A stretch of 64,000 nucleotides of DNA from Candidatus Nitronereus thalassa (GTDB lineage: Bacteria > Nitrospirota > Nitrospiria > Nitrospirales > UBA8639). The notes below the pieces were generated by a model. That model did not search any database and was not told where the DNA came from. It worked only from the letters and a program-made list of their open reading frames with translations. Below, piece after piece: positions 38,169-47,734 of this stretch (the stretch's first letter is position 1; each line of letters begins with the position of its first letter). Both the position numbers and the translations under genes were made by a program. The stretch spans positions 2,945,501-3,009,500 of the forward strand of contig NZ_JAQOUE010000001.1 of the NCBI RefSeq assembly GCF_032191465.1. The letters run 5' to 3'.

Positions 38169-38947
38169 GTCGATTTCGATCCCTCACCCCACGAAGGAAG
38201 AAAAATCACACATTGCGTGCGGTCTCCGCTAAAGCGGCGTGGGGTCGTCGCGTTCTCATCCTTAGCGGGTTCGTAATGGCCTGTGTCGTTGGGTATTACC
38301 TGTTGCCCCAAGCGACGGCTGGATGGACCACGATTCAACATGTGTCTATTTCCGGGGCGAAGTTTATGAAGCGCGGAGAAATTCTTTCGCTCTTGGATCT
38401 TCCCCCTGATGCGACGTTATGGACGGTAGAGGCGTCCAAGTTGGAAGAGCGGCTACAAGGCCATCCCTGGGTGGCTTCAGTCTCGGTGGGTCGGGCATTC
38501 CCAAATACCTTGGCGGTAGTGATTACAGAGCGGGAGCCTGTCGCAGCTTTTCAGCATGCCGGGGGAAAACTATTTTTAGATCAGGAGGGGGTGGTGTTGT
38601 CGATTGTCTCCGAAGAGGCGACGGCAGGGTTGCCAGTTGTTTCCGGACTTTCGGCCATCAGCCTGTTACAAGGTGATCCCTCTACGCGGGATCGAGCCCG
38701 GTTGGGAGTAACGGTGGCGAGGGTTCTCCGAGATAAATTCCACGGGCTGTTGCATATTGATTTAGAAAACTCGAACGAAGTGATTGCAGAAACCAAGGAT
38801 GTCACGTTTTTGGTAAATCAACATATTGAGCAAACGTGGCAGCAATATCTCGCGTTGGAACCTACCATTCAGGCAGGGAATCCAACCGCACCGTATGAAA
38901 TTGATTTGCGGTATTCAGACAAAGTGATTGTTCGGCAGAGGGGGTGA
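38165..38947 (+). CDS. ftsQ: Cell division protein FtsQ
   Basis: 260-residue bitopic protein: a basic cytoplasmic N-terminus, a membrane helix (about 32-50), a POTRA domain (ISGAKFMKRGEILSLL to VVITEREPVAAF) and an FtsQ/DivIB beta domain. It recruits FtsB-FtsL in the divisome. Identification combines topology, POTRA sequence and position between ddl and ftsA. Confidence 0.93.
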   Translation: MSRFRSLTPRRKKNHTLRAVSAKAAWGRRVLILSGFVMACVVGYYLLPQATAGWTTIQHVSISGAKFMKRGEILSLLDLPPDATLWTVEASKLEERLQGHPWVASVSVGRAFPNTLAVVITEREPVAAFQHAGGKLFLDQEGVVLSIVSEEATAGLPVVSGLSAISLLQGDPSTRDRARLGVTVARVLRDKFHGLLHIDLENSNEVIAETKDVTFLVNQHIEQTWQQYLALEPTIQAGNPTAPYEIDLRYSDKVIVRQRG

Positions 38948-38956
38948 CCAAGCATT

Positions 38957-40204
38957 ATGGCCAAAAAAGAACACATTGTGGTTGGACTGGATATCGGCAC
39001 CACCAAAATTTGTGCCATCGTCGCGGAAGTGACGCACGATCAGGGCATCAACATTATTGGAGTTGGGTCGAGTCCATCCCGGGGATTGCGTAAGGGGGTA
39101 GTGGTCAACATTGAGAGCACAGTGGAGTCCATCAAGAAGGCAGTGGAAGAGGCGGAATTGATGGCCGCGGTGCAAATCAATTCGGTGTACATCGGGATTG
39201 CCGGAGGGCATATCGCCAGTGAGACCGCCAATGGTGTGGTTGCGCTGAAACGGCATGAGGTGATGCGAACCGATGTGCAGCGGGCTATCGAGACGGCGCG
39301 GGCTGCGGCAGTGGTTTCGTCGGACCGACGTATTCTTCACGTCCTTCCACGAGAGTTTATCGTGGATGATCAAGAGGGTATTCGAGAACCGGTGGGAATT
39401 TCCGGGTCACGCTTGGAAGTTGATGTGCATATTGTGACCGGGGCGGTAACCTCCGCACAGAATTTGGTCAAATGTGTCAATCGAGCAGGATTAGATGTGA
39501 TCGATATTGTGTTGCAGCCTTTAGCGTCGAGTGAGGCCGTGTTGAGCGAAGAGGAAAAAGAACTCGGCATTGCCATGGTTGATTTAGGAGGTGGTACCTC
39601 CGACTTGGCCATCTTTTCAGAAGGCACCATCAGTCATTCCGCTGTTCTCCCCGTGGGTGGACAGCATCTAACCACGGATCTTCAAATCGGATTGCGAACG
39701 TCATTGGCGGATGCAGAAAAAATTAAAATTCGCCATGGTTGCGCCTTGGCCAGCATGGTCAAGGATACGGAGATGGTGGAAGTGCCTAGTGTGGGGGGAC
39801 GCCCCTCGCGCAATTTAGCTAAACGGGAGGTTGCGGAAATTATTGAACCGCGCGTCGAGGAAATCTTCGACCTGGTGCTTCGAGAAATTCGTCGTTCCGG
39901 GTATGAAGGCAAGCTTGCCGCAGGGGTGGTCATTACGGGTGGAACTTCTTTATTGCAGGGCATGCCGGATGCTGCGGAACGAGTGTTGGATCTCCCGGGA
40001 CGCCGTGGGATTCCCTCAGGAGTCGGCGGATTGCGAGACATTGTAGGCAATCCCATGTTTTCCACTGGTGTGGGGCTGATATTACATGCCCACCGAATGG
40101 ATCAAGATTATGAAATGGTCAGAAAACTTGGTGGCAGAAAAGGGGGTACTGGCTTGGGTAGTGTGGTGGATCGCATGAAGGGATGGGTTTTAAACTTTTT
40201 CTGA
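38957..40204 (+). CDS. ftsA: Cell division protein FtsA
   Basis: 415-residue actin-like ATPase tethering FtsZ to the membrane. Phosphate-1 motif VGLDIGTTKICAIVAE, the 1C domain (about 85-165), AMVDLGGGTSDLAIF and GVVITGGTSLLQGM are visible. The C-terminus MKGWVLNFF is the amphipathic membrane-targeting helix. Confidence 0.97.
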   Translation: MAKKEHIVVGLDIGTTKICAIVAEVTHDQGINIIGVGSSPSRGLRKGVVVNIESTVESIKKAVEEAELMAAVQINSVYIGIAGGHIASETANGVVALKRHEVMRTDVQRAIETARAAAVVSSDRRILHVLPREFIVDDQEGIREPVGISGSRLEVDVHIVTGAVTSAQNLVKCVNRAGLDVIDIVLQPLASSEAVLSEEEKELGIAMVDLGGGTSDLAIFSEGTISHSAVLPVGGQHLTTDLQIGLRTSLADAEKIKIRHGCALASMVKDTEMVEVPSVGGRPSRNLAKREVAEIIEPRVEEIFDLVLREIRRSGYEGKLAAGVVITGGTSLLQGMPDAAERVLDLPGRRGIPSGVGGLRDIVGNPMFSTGVGLILHAHRMDQDYEMVRKLGGRKGGTGLGSVVDRMKGWVLNFF

Positions 40205-40282
40205 GGCATTGAAAAACCAATCATGCACAAGATTCTGCAACGGCACAGGATAATTTCAAGGGTTTAGGGAAGGAGGGGTTCG

Positions 40283-41488
40283 ATGATTACATTTCAGGAG
40301 CAAGATTTTTCTCCCATTCGTATTAAAGTCATTGGCGTGGGGGGGGCTGGTTGTAATGCGGTCAATACCATGGTGGCGGCTGGACTATCCAAGGTGGAGT
40401 TCATCATTGCCAACACGGATATGCAGTCATTAAGTAAATCCCCGGCCTCGTACAAAATTCAATTAGGACCGGAGCGAACCAAAGGCCTGGGCGCTGGGGC
40501 CAAGCCAGAAATTGGTAAGGAATCTGCTATCGAAAGTGAGCAGCAAATTCGGGAAGCCCTTGAAGGTGCAGATATGGTGTTTGTCACTGCCGGGATGGGG
40601 GGCGGCACGGGGACCGGAGGTGCGCCGGTTGCGGCGAGTATTGCCCGGGAACTAGGAATCTTAACGGTGGGCGTGGTCACGAAACCTTTTCAATATGAAG
40701 GGCATCGACGAATGGGGTATGCAGAAGAAGGTCTTCGGGAACTCCGACGCCATGTGGACTCACTGCTGGTTATTCCCAACCAAAAATTGTTGAATTTGGT
40801 GGAAAAAAATACCCCGCTTCTTGAGGCATTTAAAGTCGCCGATGATGTGTTACGCCAAGCCATTAAAGGCATCACTGATGTGATTACTACGCCGGGTCTC
40901 GTCAATGTCGACTTTGCGGACGTCCAAACCATTATGAGCTATTCAGGCAGAGCAGTGATGGGTATGGGGATTGCGAAGGGAACGAACCGAGCATTGGAAG
41001 CTGCGAAACAGGCCATTTCCAGTCCGCTCCTTGAAGACGGGAGCGTAGAAGGAGCCAAAGGCCTGCTGTTGAACATTACGGGAGGAATGAATCTGTCCTT
41101 ACATGAAGTGGATGAGGCCTCTCAGGTTGCCAAAGAGGCTGCCGATCCTCAAGCCAATATTATTGTCGGCCAAGTGATTGATCCAGATTTGGAGGATGAG
41201 GTGGTGGTAACAGTCATCGCGACCGGGTTTGAGCAACAAGAGCCGAAGGCCAAACCCCAACCGATCGTTAGTCCTGCCATCAAAGAGAGAGAAAACCCTT
41301 TTGTCCAGGCAGCTCCACAACCGGCCTTCGCGGCGGTGCGTTCGGCACCGGAGTCCGAAGACTCAGACCTGGATCGTCCGACGTTTATGCGACGAATGGA
41401 ATCGGGGCGTCGTGGTCCCAATCAAGGAAACATTCTTGTTGATGAAGATTGGGATGTGCCGACTTTCTTGCGACGACGAGGAAATTAG
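40283..41488 (+). CDS. ftsZ: Cell division protein FtsZ
   Basis: 401-residue tubulin-like GTPase forming the Z-ring. The GTP-binding signature [12 protein letters not shown], the T7 loop region [11 protein letters not shown] and a variable linker (about 317-385) are followed by the conserved C-terminal peptide [11 protein letters not shown] that binds FtsA. A GGAGGGG site precedes the ATG. Confidence 0.98.
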   Translation: MITFQEQDFSPIRIKVIGVGGAGCNAVNTMVAAGLSKVEFIIANTDMQSLSKSPASYKIQLGPERTKGLGAGAKPEIGKESAIESEQQIREALEGADMVFVTAGMGGGTGTGGAPVAASIARELGILTVGVVTKPFQYEGHRRMGYAEEGLRELRRHVDSLLVIPNQKLLNLVEKNTPLLEAFKVADDVLRQAIKGITDVITTPGLVNVDFADVQTIMSYSGRAVMGMGIAKGTNRALEAAKQAISSPLLEDGSVEGAKGLLLNITGGMNLSLHEVDEASQVAKEAADPQANIIVGQVIDPDLEDEVVVTVIATGFEQQEPKAKPQPIVSPAIKERENPFVQAAPQPAFAAVRSAPESEDSDLDRPTFMRRMESGRRGPNQGNILVDEDWDVPTFLRRRGN

Positions 41489-41538
41489 TATTCATCGTGA
41501 TTCTGTGCATGTTAAATTAAGGAAGGAGGGAACTACGG

Positions 41539-42300
41539 ATGGTTCTCTTGGCGGAACGGTATGGCCCGGAGTTAAAGATGGCACCTCGGTTAACTTTATC
41601 GCGGTTTCAAGAGGGAACCCGATCGATTACGCATTTTTTTGGGACGCGCCGGGGTCCTCACTATGGTGGAAATCAGGGAGATGTTGGGACGGTCAAAGCC
41701 GCCGATCCGGATTTTCCTGTGGTAGTTTCAGTTCAACAAGTCCATGGCACGGATACTTTGATTTTGGATCGCCGGGTACGAGTCGGAGAGAAGTTTTCCG
41801 ACGGGTGGGATGCCATTCTCACCAACCAACCCAAGGCCCTCGTAACGGTGAGAACCGCGGATTGCGTCCCGGTGTTGTTGGCCGATCCCAAACAGCGCAT
41901 CGTTGGTGCGGTACATGCCGGATGGCGGGGCGCGGTGCATGGGATTGTACCGAAGACGGTGCAGCGAATGGTGGAGCACTTTGGGTGTGAGATAGAATCG
42001 ATTCAAATGGCGATTGGTCCATCGGCTGGGCCTTGTTGTTATGAGGTCGATGGTCCGGTCATTGAACCGCTTCAATCAAATTTTGCAGATTGGGCTTCGG
42101 TGCTGACTTTACATGAAGAGCGTCTGGGAAAGATTGATCTTAAGGCCTTAGTTCGCCGACAGGCTCAGGCCCTAGGAATTCCCGAAGATCAGATTTATAC
42201 CCTCAACATGTGTACGATCTGTCGTTCTGAACAGTTTTTCTCCTATCGGAGGGAGGGCGCAGTGCATGGGACCATGGTGAGTGGGATCATGTTGAGTTAG
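41539..42300 (+). CDS. pgeF: YfiH/LACC1-family purine nucleoside phosphorylase-like protein
   Basis: 253 residues with the metal and substrate motifs VQQVHGTDTL, RTADCVPVLL and HAGWRGAVHG plus a late CTICR. The family was named polyphenol oxidase (YlmD in Bacillus) and includes purine nucleoside phosphorylases and an editor of mis-incorporated residues in peptidoglycan precursors (PgeF), which would suit its place next to the wall genes. GGAAGGAGGG lies just before the ATG. Confidence 0.92.
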   Translation: MVLLAERYGPELKMAPRLTLSRFQEGTRSITHFFGTRRGPHYGGNQGDVGTVKAADPDFPVVVSVQQVHGTDTLILDRRVRVGEKFSDGWDAILTNQPKALVTVRTADCVPVLLADPKQRIVGAVHAGWRGAVHGIVPKTVQRMVEHFGCEIESIQMAIGPSAGPCCYEVDGPVIEPLQSNFADWASVLTLHEERLGKIDLKALVRRQAQALGIPEDQIYTLNMCTICRSEQFFSYRREGAVHGTMVSGIMLS

Positions 42301-42383
42301 CAGAGAGCCAAGGTCGTGAAGTGTGATCCATAAGGAGTGAAGGGGAAAGAACCGATTCTCGTTTTACGCTTCATGATTTGTTC

Positions 42384-43082
42384 ATGACCGATATTGCCGC
42401 TAACCTCCCATTGGTGTTGCAGACCATCCGACGTGCAGCCGAGGAAGTGGGTCGCAAACCCCAATCCGTTCAGCTCATAGGGGTAACCAAATATGTTGAG
42501 GCAGAGCGGGTTCGTCAAGCCCTGGATGCCGGTCTAGCTATTTGCGGGGAAAATCGTCTTCAAGAAGCTCAAGCCAAGATGGAGGCGATTGGCGTGCGAC
42601 CTGGAGTCACGTGGCATTTCATTGGGCGTCTGCAGCGAAGAAAACTCAAGTCAGTCGTTGGTCAGTTTTCTTTAATTCATTCAATGGAGTCGATTGAACA
42701 AGTTGAAGAACTTGATCGTCGGGCCCAAGAACAATCCCTACGACAATCCATTTTATTGCAGGTAAATGTTGGGAACGAATCCACCAAAGGTGGTTTTTCT
42801 GCCCTTGAATTGCTGGAGGCCATGCCGGCGGTTGCCAAGTTCGTGCATATCAAGGTTTGCGGCTTGATGGCCATTCCTCCTTGGACCGAAAACCCAGAAG
42901 CGATGCGTCCTCATTTCCGTAAGCTCCATGCCCTCGCTCAAGAGGTAAAGACCCTTGGCCTTCCAGGAATTGAGATGACGGAGTTGTCCATGGGGATGTC
43001 GAATGATTATCCCATCGCGATCCAAGAAGGGGCGACGATGGTCAGGGTGGGAACGGCGCTATTTGGATCCCGTCCCCAATGA
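42384..43082 (+). CDS. yggS: YggS-family PLP homeostasis protein
   Basis: 232-residue PLP-binding TIM-barrel protein (PLPBP; YlmE in Bacillus). The PLP lysine is in LIGVTKYVEAE, followed by GENRLQEAQAK, WHFIGRLQRRK and LSMGMSNDYPIAI, all family signatures. The ATG at 42384 is preferred to the TTG two codons earlier. Neighbouring pgeF-yggS-yggT order is the Gram-positive ylmDE-ylmG order. Confidence 0.95.
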   Translation: MTDIAANLPLVLQTIRRAAEEVGRKPQSVQLIGVTKYVEAERVRQALDAGLAICGENRLQEAQAKMEAIGVRPGVTWHFIGRLQRRKLKSVVGQFSLIHSMESIEQVEELDRRAQEQSLRQSILLQVNVGNESTKGGFSALELLEAMPAVAKFVHIKVCGLMAIPPWTENPEAMRPHFRKLHALAQEVKTLGLPGIEMTELSMGMSNDYPIAIQEGATMVRVGTALFGSRPQ

Positions 43083-43206
43083 GGGAGTTCAAAAAAAGAC
43101 GAAAGATTGGATGGAAACCTGCCGATAATAACAGAAACGGCACAGGACATTGTCAAATTATCTCGATCGATAGTGCAGATCGATTGAGATTTACCTAGGG
43201 GAATGT

Positions 43207-43503
43207 ATGTTTGCGATTGGAAATATTTTGCAGGGTATTGCGTATGTACTGGACACCGTGCTGTTTCTGTACATGTGGCTCATCATCATTCGGGCCCTTC
43301 TTTCGTGGGTCAATCCTGACCCATTCAATCCGATCGTCCAATTTCTTGGGCGTGCGACAGACCCGGTGCTGTATACGATTCGACGTCGGGTTGGCGTATT
43401 GGGAGGGATTGATGTATCGCCTATTTTGGCTATTCTTTTGATTATGTTTTTGCAATACGCCGTGGTGGAAACGATACGGGATATAGGAATACGATTGAAT
43501 TAG
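43207..43503 (+). CDS. yggT: YggT-family membrane protein
   Basis: 98 residues with two hydrophobic segments flanking the conserved RALLSWVNPDPFNPIVQFL motif, the YGGT/YlmG signature. Family members are linked to division-site or membrane organisation and osmotic response. It is the YlmG counterpart in a ylm-like row; sepF (ylmF) and ylmH are absent here. Confidence 0.93.
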   Translation: MFAIGNILQGIAYVLDTVLFLYMWLIIIRALLSWVNPDPFNPIVQFLGRATDPVLYTIRRRVGVLGGIDVSPILAILLIMFLQYAVVETIRDIGIRLN

Positions 43504-43527
43504 CCTCATTGACGTGATGGAGTTGTG

Positions 43528-44043
43528 ATGCGCATTACCCCACTTGATATCCAGCAAAAAGAATTCCCTAAAAAATTTAGGGGGTACGATCCTGAACAAG
43601 TAAATGCCTTTCTCGAAACTGTTTCACAGACCGTAGAAAGTCTGGTTCGGGAAAATGCCTCCTACCGAGAAAAAATAGTGACTAGGGAACATGAACTTGC
43701 TGAACTTCGAAAGTCTGAGTCTACGCTGACCAACACACTGATCTCGACTCAAAATTTTGCAGATCAACTCAAAGTCAATGCTCAACAGGATGCCGATCGA
43801 ATTATCAGGGAGGCCGAGTTGCAAGCGGAAGAGCGGTTGGCTGCAGCCCGGGAAGAGTTAGCGGATCTCCATCGGTCCATTGCCGATGTGCGGCGACAAC
43901 GCATCGTGGCCGTTGAGCAAATCCGGTCCACCATTCATACCATTGAGCGATTGATCGACGTTGAGGTTCATGAGGCTGGTCCTCCCTTGGAACCTATGAA
44001 TCTCCCTAGGGCTCATGAAGAAACTGCCCCCAGCTCTTACTAA
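43528..44043 (+). CDS. divIVA: DivIVA-domain protein
   Basis: 171 residues. The N-terminal RITPLDIQQKEFPKKFRGY and DPEQVNAFLETV match the DivIVA membrane-curvature-sensing domain, followed by a coiled coil (about 40-140). The ATG at 43528 with GGAG five bases upstream is preferred over a GTG at 43525. DivIVA marks poles and septa in Gram-positives; in this group its role is not settled. Confidence 0.92.
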   Translation: MRITPLDIQQKEFPKKFRGYDPEQVNAFLETVSQTVESLVRENASYREKIVTREHELAELRKSESTLTNTLISTQNFADQLKVNAQQDADRIIREAELQAEERLAAAREELADLHRSIADVRRQRIVAVEQIRSTIHTIERLIDVEVHEAGPPLEPMNLPRAHEETAPSSY

Positions 44044-44070
44044 TCCATCCATTGTTTGAACCGCGCGACT

Positions 44071-45198
44071 ATGGGACGGGTCAATCCCATTACCACATTA
44101 CTTCACCAGGCTATCCGTGAAGGGGTCTTCCCCGGGGCCGTTGTGTTTGTCCGCGTGCATGGGGAGGTGGTGTATCATCAGGCCGTCGGACAAATGGGCC
44201 AAGCGCCTTTTAACCGTCCTGCCCACACCGAGACTATCTATGATCTGGCTTCCCTGACGAAACCGCTGGCGACCTCCACGGCCATTTTATGTCTTGTGAA
44301 AGATGGGACGCTTTCTCTGGATCAACCAGTCAAAGACTGGTTGAGTGAATGGGAATCTACCTCCTATCACGCGACTACCGTTCGCCATCTTCTTCATCAC
44401 AGTTCAGGCCTTCCCGCATGGCGACGGTATTATGAAAAACTATCGACTACGGGCTTGCCGCCCAAAGATGAAGAAGAGCGACGTGCACGGATTGAGAGGT
44501 TGGTCCGCGTCATCTCTCAGGAGCCCATGGAATATGAGCCCGGCAGTCAAAGTGTGTACAGTGATTTGGGATTTATGGCGTTAGGAGTATTGATCGAACG
44601 ATGTGTGGGTTCCTCCTTGGCTCACTATTGCCGACACCGAATCTATGGCGACCTTAATGTCAATCCATTGTTTTTTATCGATGAGGAAGGAAATCCCACT
44701 GGAGGGGATGGCGACCTTACGCAAGTGGCTCCGACGGAACAAGACCCTTGGCGGGGCCGGCTCATCCAGGCAGATGTTCATGATGAAAACGCCTATGCCT
44801 TGGGTGGGATTGCGGGGCATGCGGGATTATTTGGCACGGCGTTGAGCGTAAGTTGTTTGTCGGAGGCCTGGCTGCAGTCGGTATTAGGAGGGTCCTTGGT
44901 GTTTCCTCAGGATCTGGCCGGACAATTTGTGCGACGCCAGGATTCGTCAGGGAAATCGAGTTGGGCGTTGGGATGGGATACTCCATCTCCTCCGTCTTCA
45001 TCCGGTCGGTATTTTTCTCCGGAATCGTTTGGGCACTTAGGGTATGCCGGCACATCTCTATGGATTGATCCTGTCCGGGAACTGGAGGTGGTTTTGTTAT
45101 CAAACCGGGTGCATCCTACGCGCGAAAATAAACAGATCAAAATTTTTCGCCCAGAGTTGCACGACCTAGTGATAAAGGAATGTATTGGAGACCACTAA
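44071..45198 (+). CDS. Serine beta-lactamase-like hydrolase
   Basis: About 375 residues of the class C beta-lactamase/DD-peptidase fold: SLTK (catalytic Ser-Lys), YSDLGF (Tyr of the YxN-like motif with D for N) and HLGYAGTS (the KTG-equivalent HxG). No signal peptide is visible, so it is probably cytosolic, like many esterase or amidohydrolase members. The ATG at 44071 or a TTG at 44056 could start it; neither has a clear ribosome-binding site. It follows divIVA by under 30 bases. Confidence 0.85.
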   Translation: MGRVNPITTLLHQAIREGVFPGAVVFVRVHGEVVYHQAVGQMGQAPFNRPAHTETIYDLASLTKPLATSTAILCLVKDGTLSLDQPVKDWLSEWESTSYHATTVRHLLHHSSGLPAWRRYYEKLSTTGLPPKDEEERRARIERLVRVISQEPMEYEPGSQSVYSDLGFMALGVLIERCVGSSLAHYCRHRIYGDLNVNPLFFIDEEGNPTGGDGDLTQVAPTEQDPWRGRLIQADVHDENAYALGGIAGHAGLFGTALSVSCLSEAWLQSVLGGSLVFPQDLAGQFVRRQDSSGKSSWALGWDTPSPPSSSGRYFSPESFGHLGYAGTSLWIDPVRELEVVLLSNRVHPTRENKQIKIFRPELHDLVIKECIGDH

Positions 45199-45247
45199 AA
45201 TTTAAATAGAGTGGGCGAGGTGAGAGTATGGGAATTCGGCAGGCAGG

Positions 45248-45562
45248 TTAATTCGAGTATTCTACCCAGGTTTCTTTTTCCGCCAGATATTTTTGTCCTT
45301 TAAAATTTAACCGAGTTCGAATTTCGGTGAATCCCAAATCTTGAAATATTTTGACCAGTTCCTTAAGAGCTCCAGAGACTGTGGGATGCACTCCGCTCTC
45401 CCGTTCTAGGTCTTCATACATGACTTTGGCCGTATACCCTCGATCGACTCGTTTGACAGAAATAGACCGATTGAAATATCGATCGCTAGGGTCCATGGCC
45501 TCCATTTGGTGTCTTTCAACCACGGCATTTCTTAGACGAAACGATAAGGGTAATGTGCTCAT
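45248..45562 (-). CDS. Conserved-looking hypothetical protein
   Basis: 104 residues from the ATG ending at 45562, with GAAGGA about 10 bases upstream; the frame is open to 45706. The sequence alternates charged and hydrophobic residues (EDLERESGVHPTVSGALKELVKIFQDLGF) and looks like a small alpha/beta domain. I do not recognise it. It is convergent with the serine hydrolase and divergent from the response regulator. Confidence 0.55.
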   Translation of the reverse strand: MSTLPLSFRLRNAVVERHQMEAMDPSDRYFNRSISVKRVDRGYTAKVMYEDLERESGVHPTVSGALKELVKIFQDLGFTEIRTRLNFKGQKYLAEKETWVEYSN

Positions 45563-45854
45563 GAAAATCAATCCTTCCTCAAAGGTCCTAGAAAACGGAA
45601 TTATAGGGTAGCTTCCATGCCCCTGCAACTCAGGTTGGGAGATGAAGTGCCAAGGGTATTTTACTTCTTTCCCAGTCTTTGTGGCTTTACCGTTAAAAAA
45701 TGTCATTTTTAAGCCATACTTCCAATATTGGGGGTGGCTAGAACAAAAATTAATCCCTCTTCTGGCTTTATTCTGAAGCGGAAAATACCGAATAGTTACA
45801 AATTCAGAGGATTTTCATCGGATTAATTGTCCACCAGAAAAACAAGGAAGCGCA

Positions 45855-46802
45855 ATGGGTTCATCCGGATTCACAGTCCTGGCGGTTGATGACAAGCAAA
45901 CTAATCTGGAAATTTTATCGGTGATTCTTCAGTCGGCTGGCCACCAGGTGGTGACCGCCGCGGGGGGTGCTGAGGCCTGGGAAATTCTTCAAACCCAAGG
46001 GCATCGCTTTCAAGTGGTATTGCTGGATCGGATCATGCCCAATATGAGTGGCCTGGAAGTGTTAGAAAAAATAAAAGGGGATCCAAGTCTGAAGGCCCTT
46101 CCGGTCATTATGCAAACCAGTGCAGACGCGACACATGAAATTTTAGAAGGGATTCAGGCCGGGGCGTATTACTATCTAACCAAGCCCTATGAGAAGAAAA
46201 TTTTATTAGAGATCGTTCATGCCGCGATTCGAGACTACAATAATTACCAATCGTTGCAAAAAGAAGTGCAGGAAAATGCCCGGACGTGGGGTTTTCTGCA
46301 GTCGGGAATTTTTCGATTTCGTACCATGGTTGAGGCACGCGAACTCGCGCCTCTGTTGGCCAATGGTTGTCCCGAACCCGGTCGGGCCGTCTTAGGATTG
46401 GTAGAGTTGCTGGCCAATGCCGTTGAGCATGGAAATTTAGGGATTACATACGAAGAAAAATCCATGCTTGATGAGCAAGGTCAGGTTGATGCGGAAATCG
46501 AGCGTCGATTAGCCTTGCCAGAAAATTCGAATAAATATGTCGAAGTCGCCTTTTCACGCCGTGAAGGTTCTGTAGAAATTATCGTGACGGATCAGGGCGC
46601 TGGCTTTGATTGGGAGTCGTATCTCACGTTGGATGAAACCCGCGCATTCGATAGTCATGGACGTGGGATCGCCATGGCGAAAATCATGAGCTTCGATCGG
46701 CTTGAGTATCGAGGTTCAGGCAATCAAGTCGTGTGTACGATCCTTAATACACCACAACCGATCACTTCTCAGGAACTTGTCACCGCTCCCTGTGACAAAT
46801 AA
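45855..46802 (+). CDS. Receiver domain fused to an RsbW-like ATPase
   Basis: 315 residues. The receiver (1-125) shows VDDKQTN acidic residues, LLDRIMP with the phospho-acceptor Asp, and LTKP with the conserved Lys. After a helical linker comes a histidine-kinase-type ATPase domain: N-box LVELLANAVEHG, G1 DQGAGFDW and G2 HGRGIAMAK, as in anti-sigma serine kinases. No H-box, so it is not a classical histidine kinase. A partner-switching role controlled by phosphorylation is a reasonable inference; no anti-anti-sigma factor lies nearby. Confidence 0.85.
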   Translation: MGSSGFTVLAVDDKQTNLEILSVILQSAGHQVVTAAGGAEAWEILQTQGHRFQVVLLDRIMPNMSGLEVLEKIKGDPSLKALPVIMQTSADATHEILEGIQAGAYYYLTKPYEKKILLEIVHAAIRDYNNYQSLQKEVQENARTWGFLQSGIFRFRTMVEARELAPLLANGCPEPGRAVLGLVELLANAVEHGNLGITYEEKSMLDEQGQVDAEIERRLALPENSNKYVEVAFSRREGSVEIIVTDQGAGFDWESYLTLDETRAFDSHGRGIAMAKIMSFDRLEYRGSGNQVVCTILNTPQPITSQELVTAPCDK

Positions 46803-46826
46803 GTTTTCGTTATTCAATACCTCCTG

Positions 46827-47165
46827 TTAACCTTCCGGTTCGTTCGGATCTAACCATAGGGAGAGCTGCGCTCGTATTTCCGCCTTTCTGCCTATTCCTC
46901 CAATAAACCGTTGAAATTCTCCTTTTACAAAAAGTGCCAAGGCCGGGAGTGAGTGAATTTCCAGGTCTCCAGGGATAAGGTGATTTTCCTCAACATTCAT
47001 TTTGAAAATCGCCAACCGGTTTCGTGTTTCCTCTTGTAGGCCTTCTAACTCTTTCAGCAATGACTGGCAGTGTGAACACCCGGGTTTCCAAAATTCGATA
47101 AGGATCGGAATCCCGAATTGTCCGATTTTATTGTCAAACTCTTTGTCAGAAATCTCGGGTATCAT
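46827..47165 (-). CDS. Thioredoxin-fold protein
   Basis: 112 residues with IPILIEFWKPGCSHCQSLL, a CSHC redox motif in place of CGPC, and the cis-proline in HSLPALALF. A thioredoxin fold without a signal peptide, probably cytosolic. The ATG ending at 47165 is preferred over a TTG at 47240. It is downstream of the minus-strand small-protein run but after its terminator. Confidence 0.75.
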   Translation of the reverse strand: MIPEISDKEFDNKIGQFGIPILIEFWKPGCSHCQSLLKELEGLQEETRNRLAIFKMNVEENHLIPGDLEIHSLPALALFVKGEFQRFIGGIGRKAEIRAQLSLWLDPNEPEG

Positions 47166-47257
47166 GTGCTGAACATTCTGAGGCGCGATTTGCCCTAATC
47201 CTAGGCCGATGATTGATGAGAAGGTACCAGAGTTAGGCAAAGAGATGGAAATTAATT

Positions 47258-47290
47258 AAAAAAAAGGGAGAAGGTTTTTGACCTCCTCCC
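47258..47290 (-). terminator. Intrinsic terminator ending the minus-strand small-protein run
   Basis: Read on the minus strand: GGGAGGAGG (47290-47282), loop TCAAAAA, CCTTCTCCC (47274-47266), then eight T residues. Stem of nine pairs with one G-U. It follows the 95-residue secreted protein by about 60 bases. Confidence 0.85.
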
Positions 47291-47349
47291 CTGAACTCCT
47301 TCCTGTTTCTGGTTTGGTGAATAATGTGAATATTGTAAATGGTGTGTTC

Positions 47350-47637
47350 TTAGCTCCTTGTATGACTGGCTTGACCCTCACCACTTTCACCTCCCGCAAT
47401 TTTTCCTCCTGAGCTAGGCAAGAAGTATTGCTTAGGGTGATTTTTGGGTTGATGAAGGACATAGGAGTCTTTTCCATTCTCAACCACGAGGGCTTCATTA
47501 ATGCCTTTCTTAGATTCCTTTGTGGTCATCGTTGCAGGTTTTGCACCACTGTTGTTTGCGGTGTTATCAGCCAAAGCCAAGGTGTTACCAAAAACCAGAC
47601 TTGCAACTATTGCGATTGCCAAAAGAGTGTTTTTCAT
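47350..47637 (-). CDS. Small secreted protein
   Basis: 95 residues with a clear signal peptide (MKNTLLAIAIVASLVFG, cleavage near ALA) and a polar mature part rich in Gly, Ser, Lys. A GGAGATT site precedes the ATG. Unrecognised; it is periplasmic or surface exposed by its signal. Confidence 0.75.
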   Translation of the reverse strand: MKNTLLAIAIVASLVFGNTLALADNTANNSGAKPATMTTKESKKGINEALVVENGKDSYVLHQPKNHPKQYFLPSSGGKIAGGESGEGQASHTRS

Positions 47638-47734
47638 GATTTGAATCTCCTTTCCGTTTGATGTTCAGAAACAGGAAGAAAAATCATCACATAATTTACC
47701 CTTGCTTAAGGGGCCACCACTCCGCAAGGTCGTA

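Noticed and set aside
41229-41990. 253-residue frame covering the ends of ftsZ and pgeF
   Set aside because: It overlaps two well-identified genes in another frame and carries no motif.
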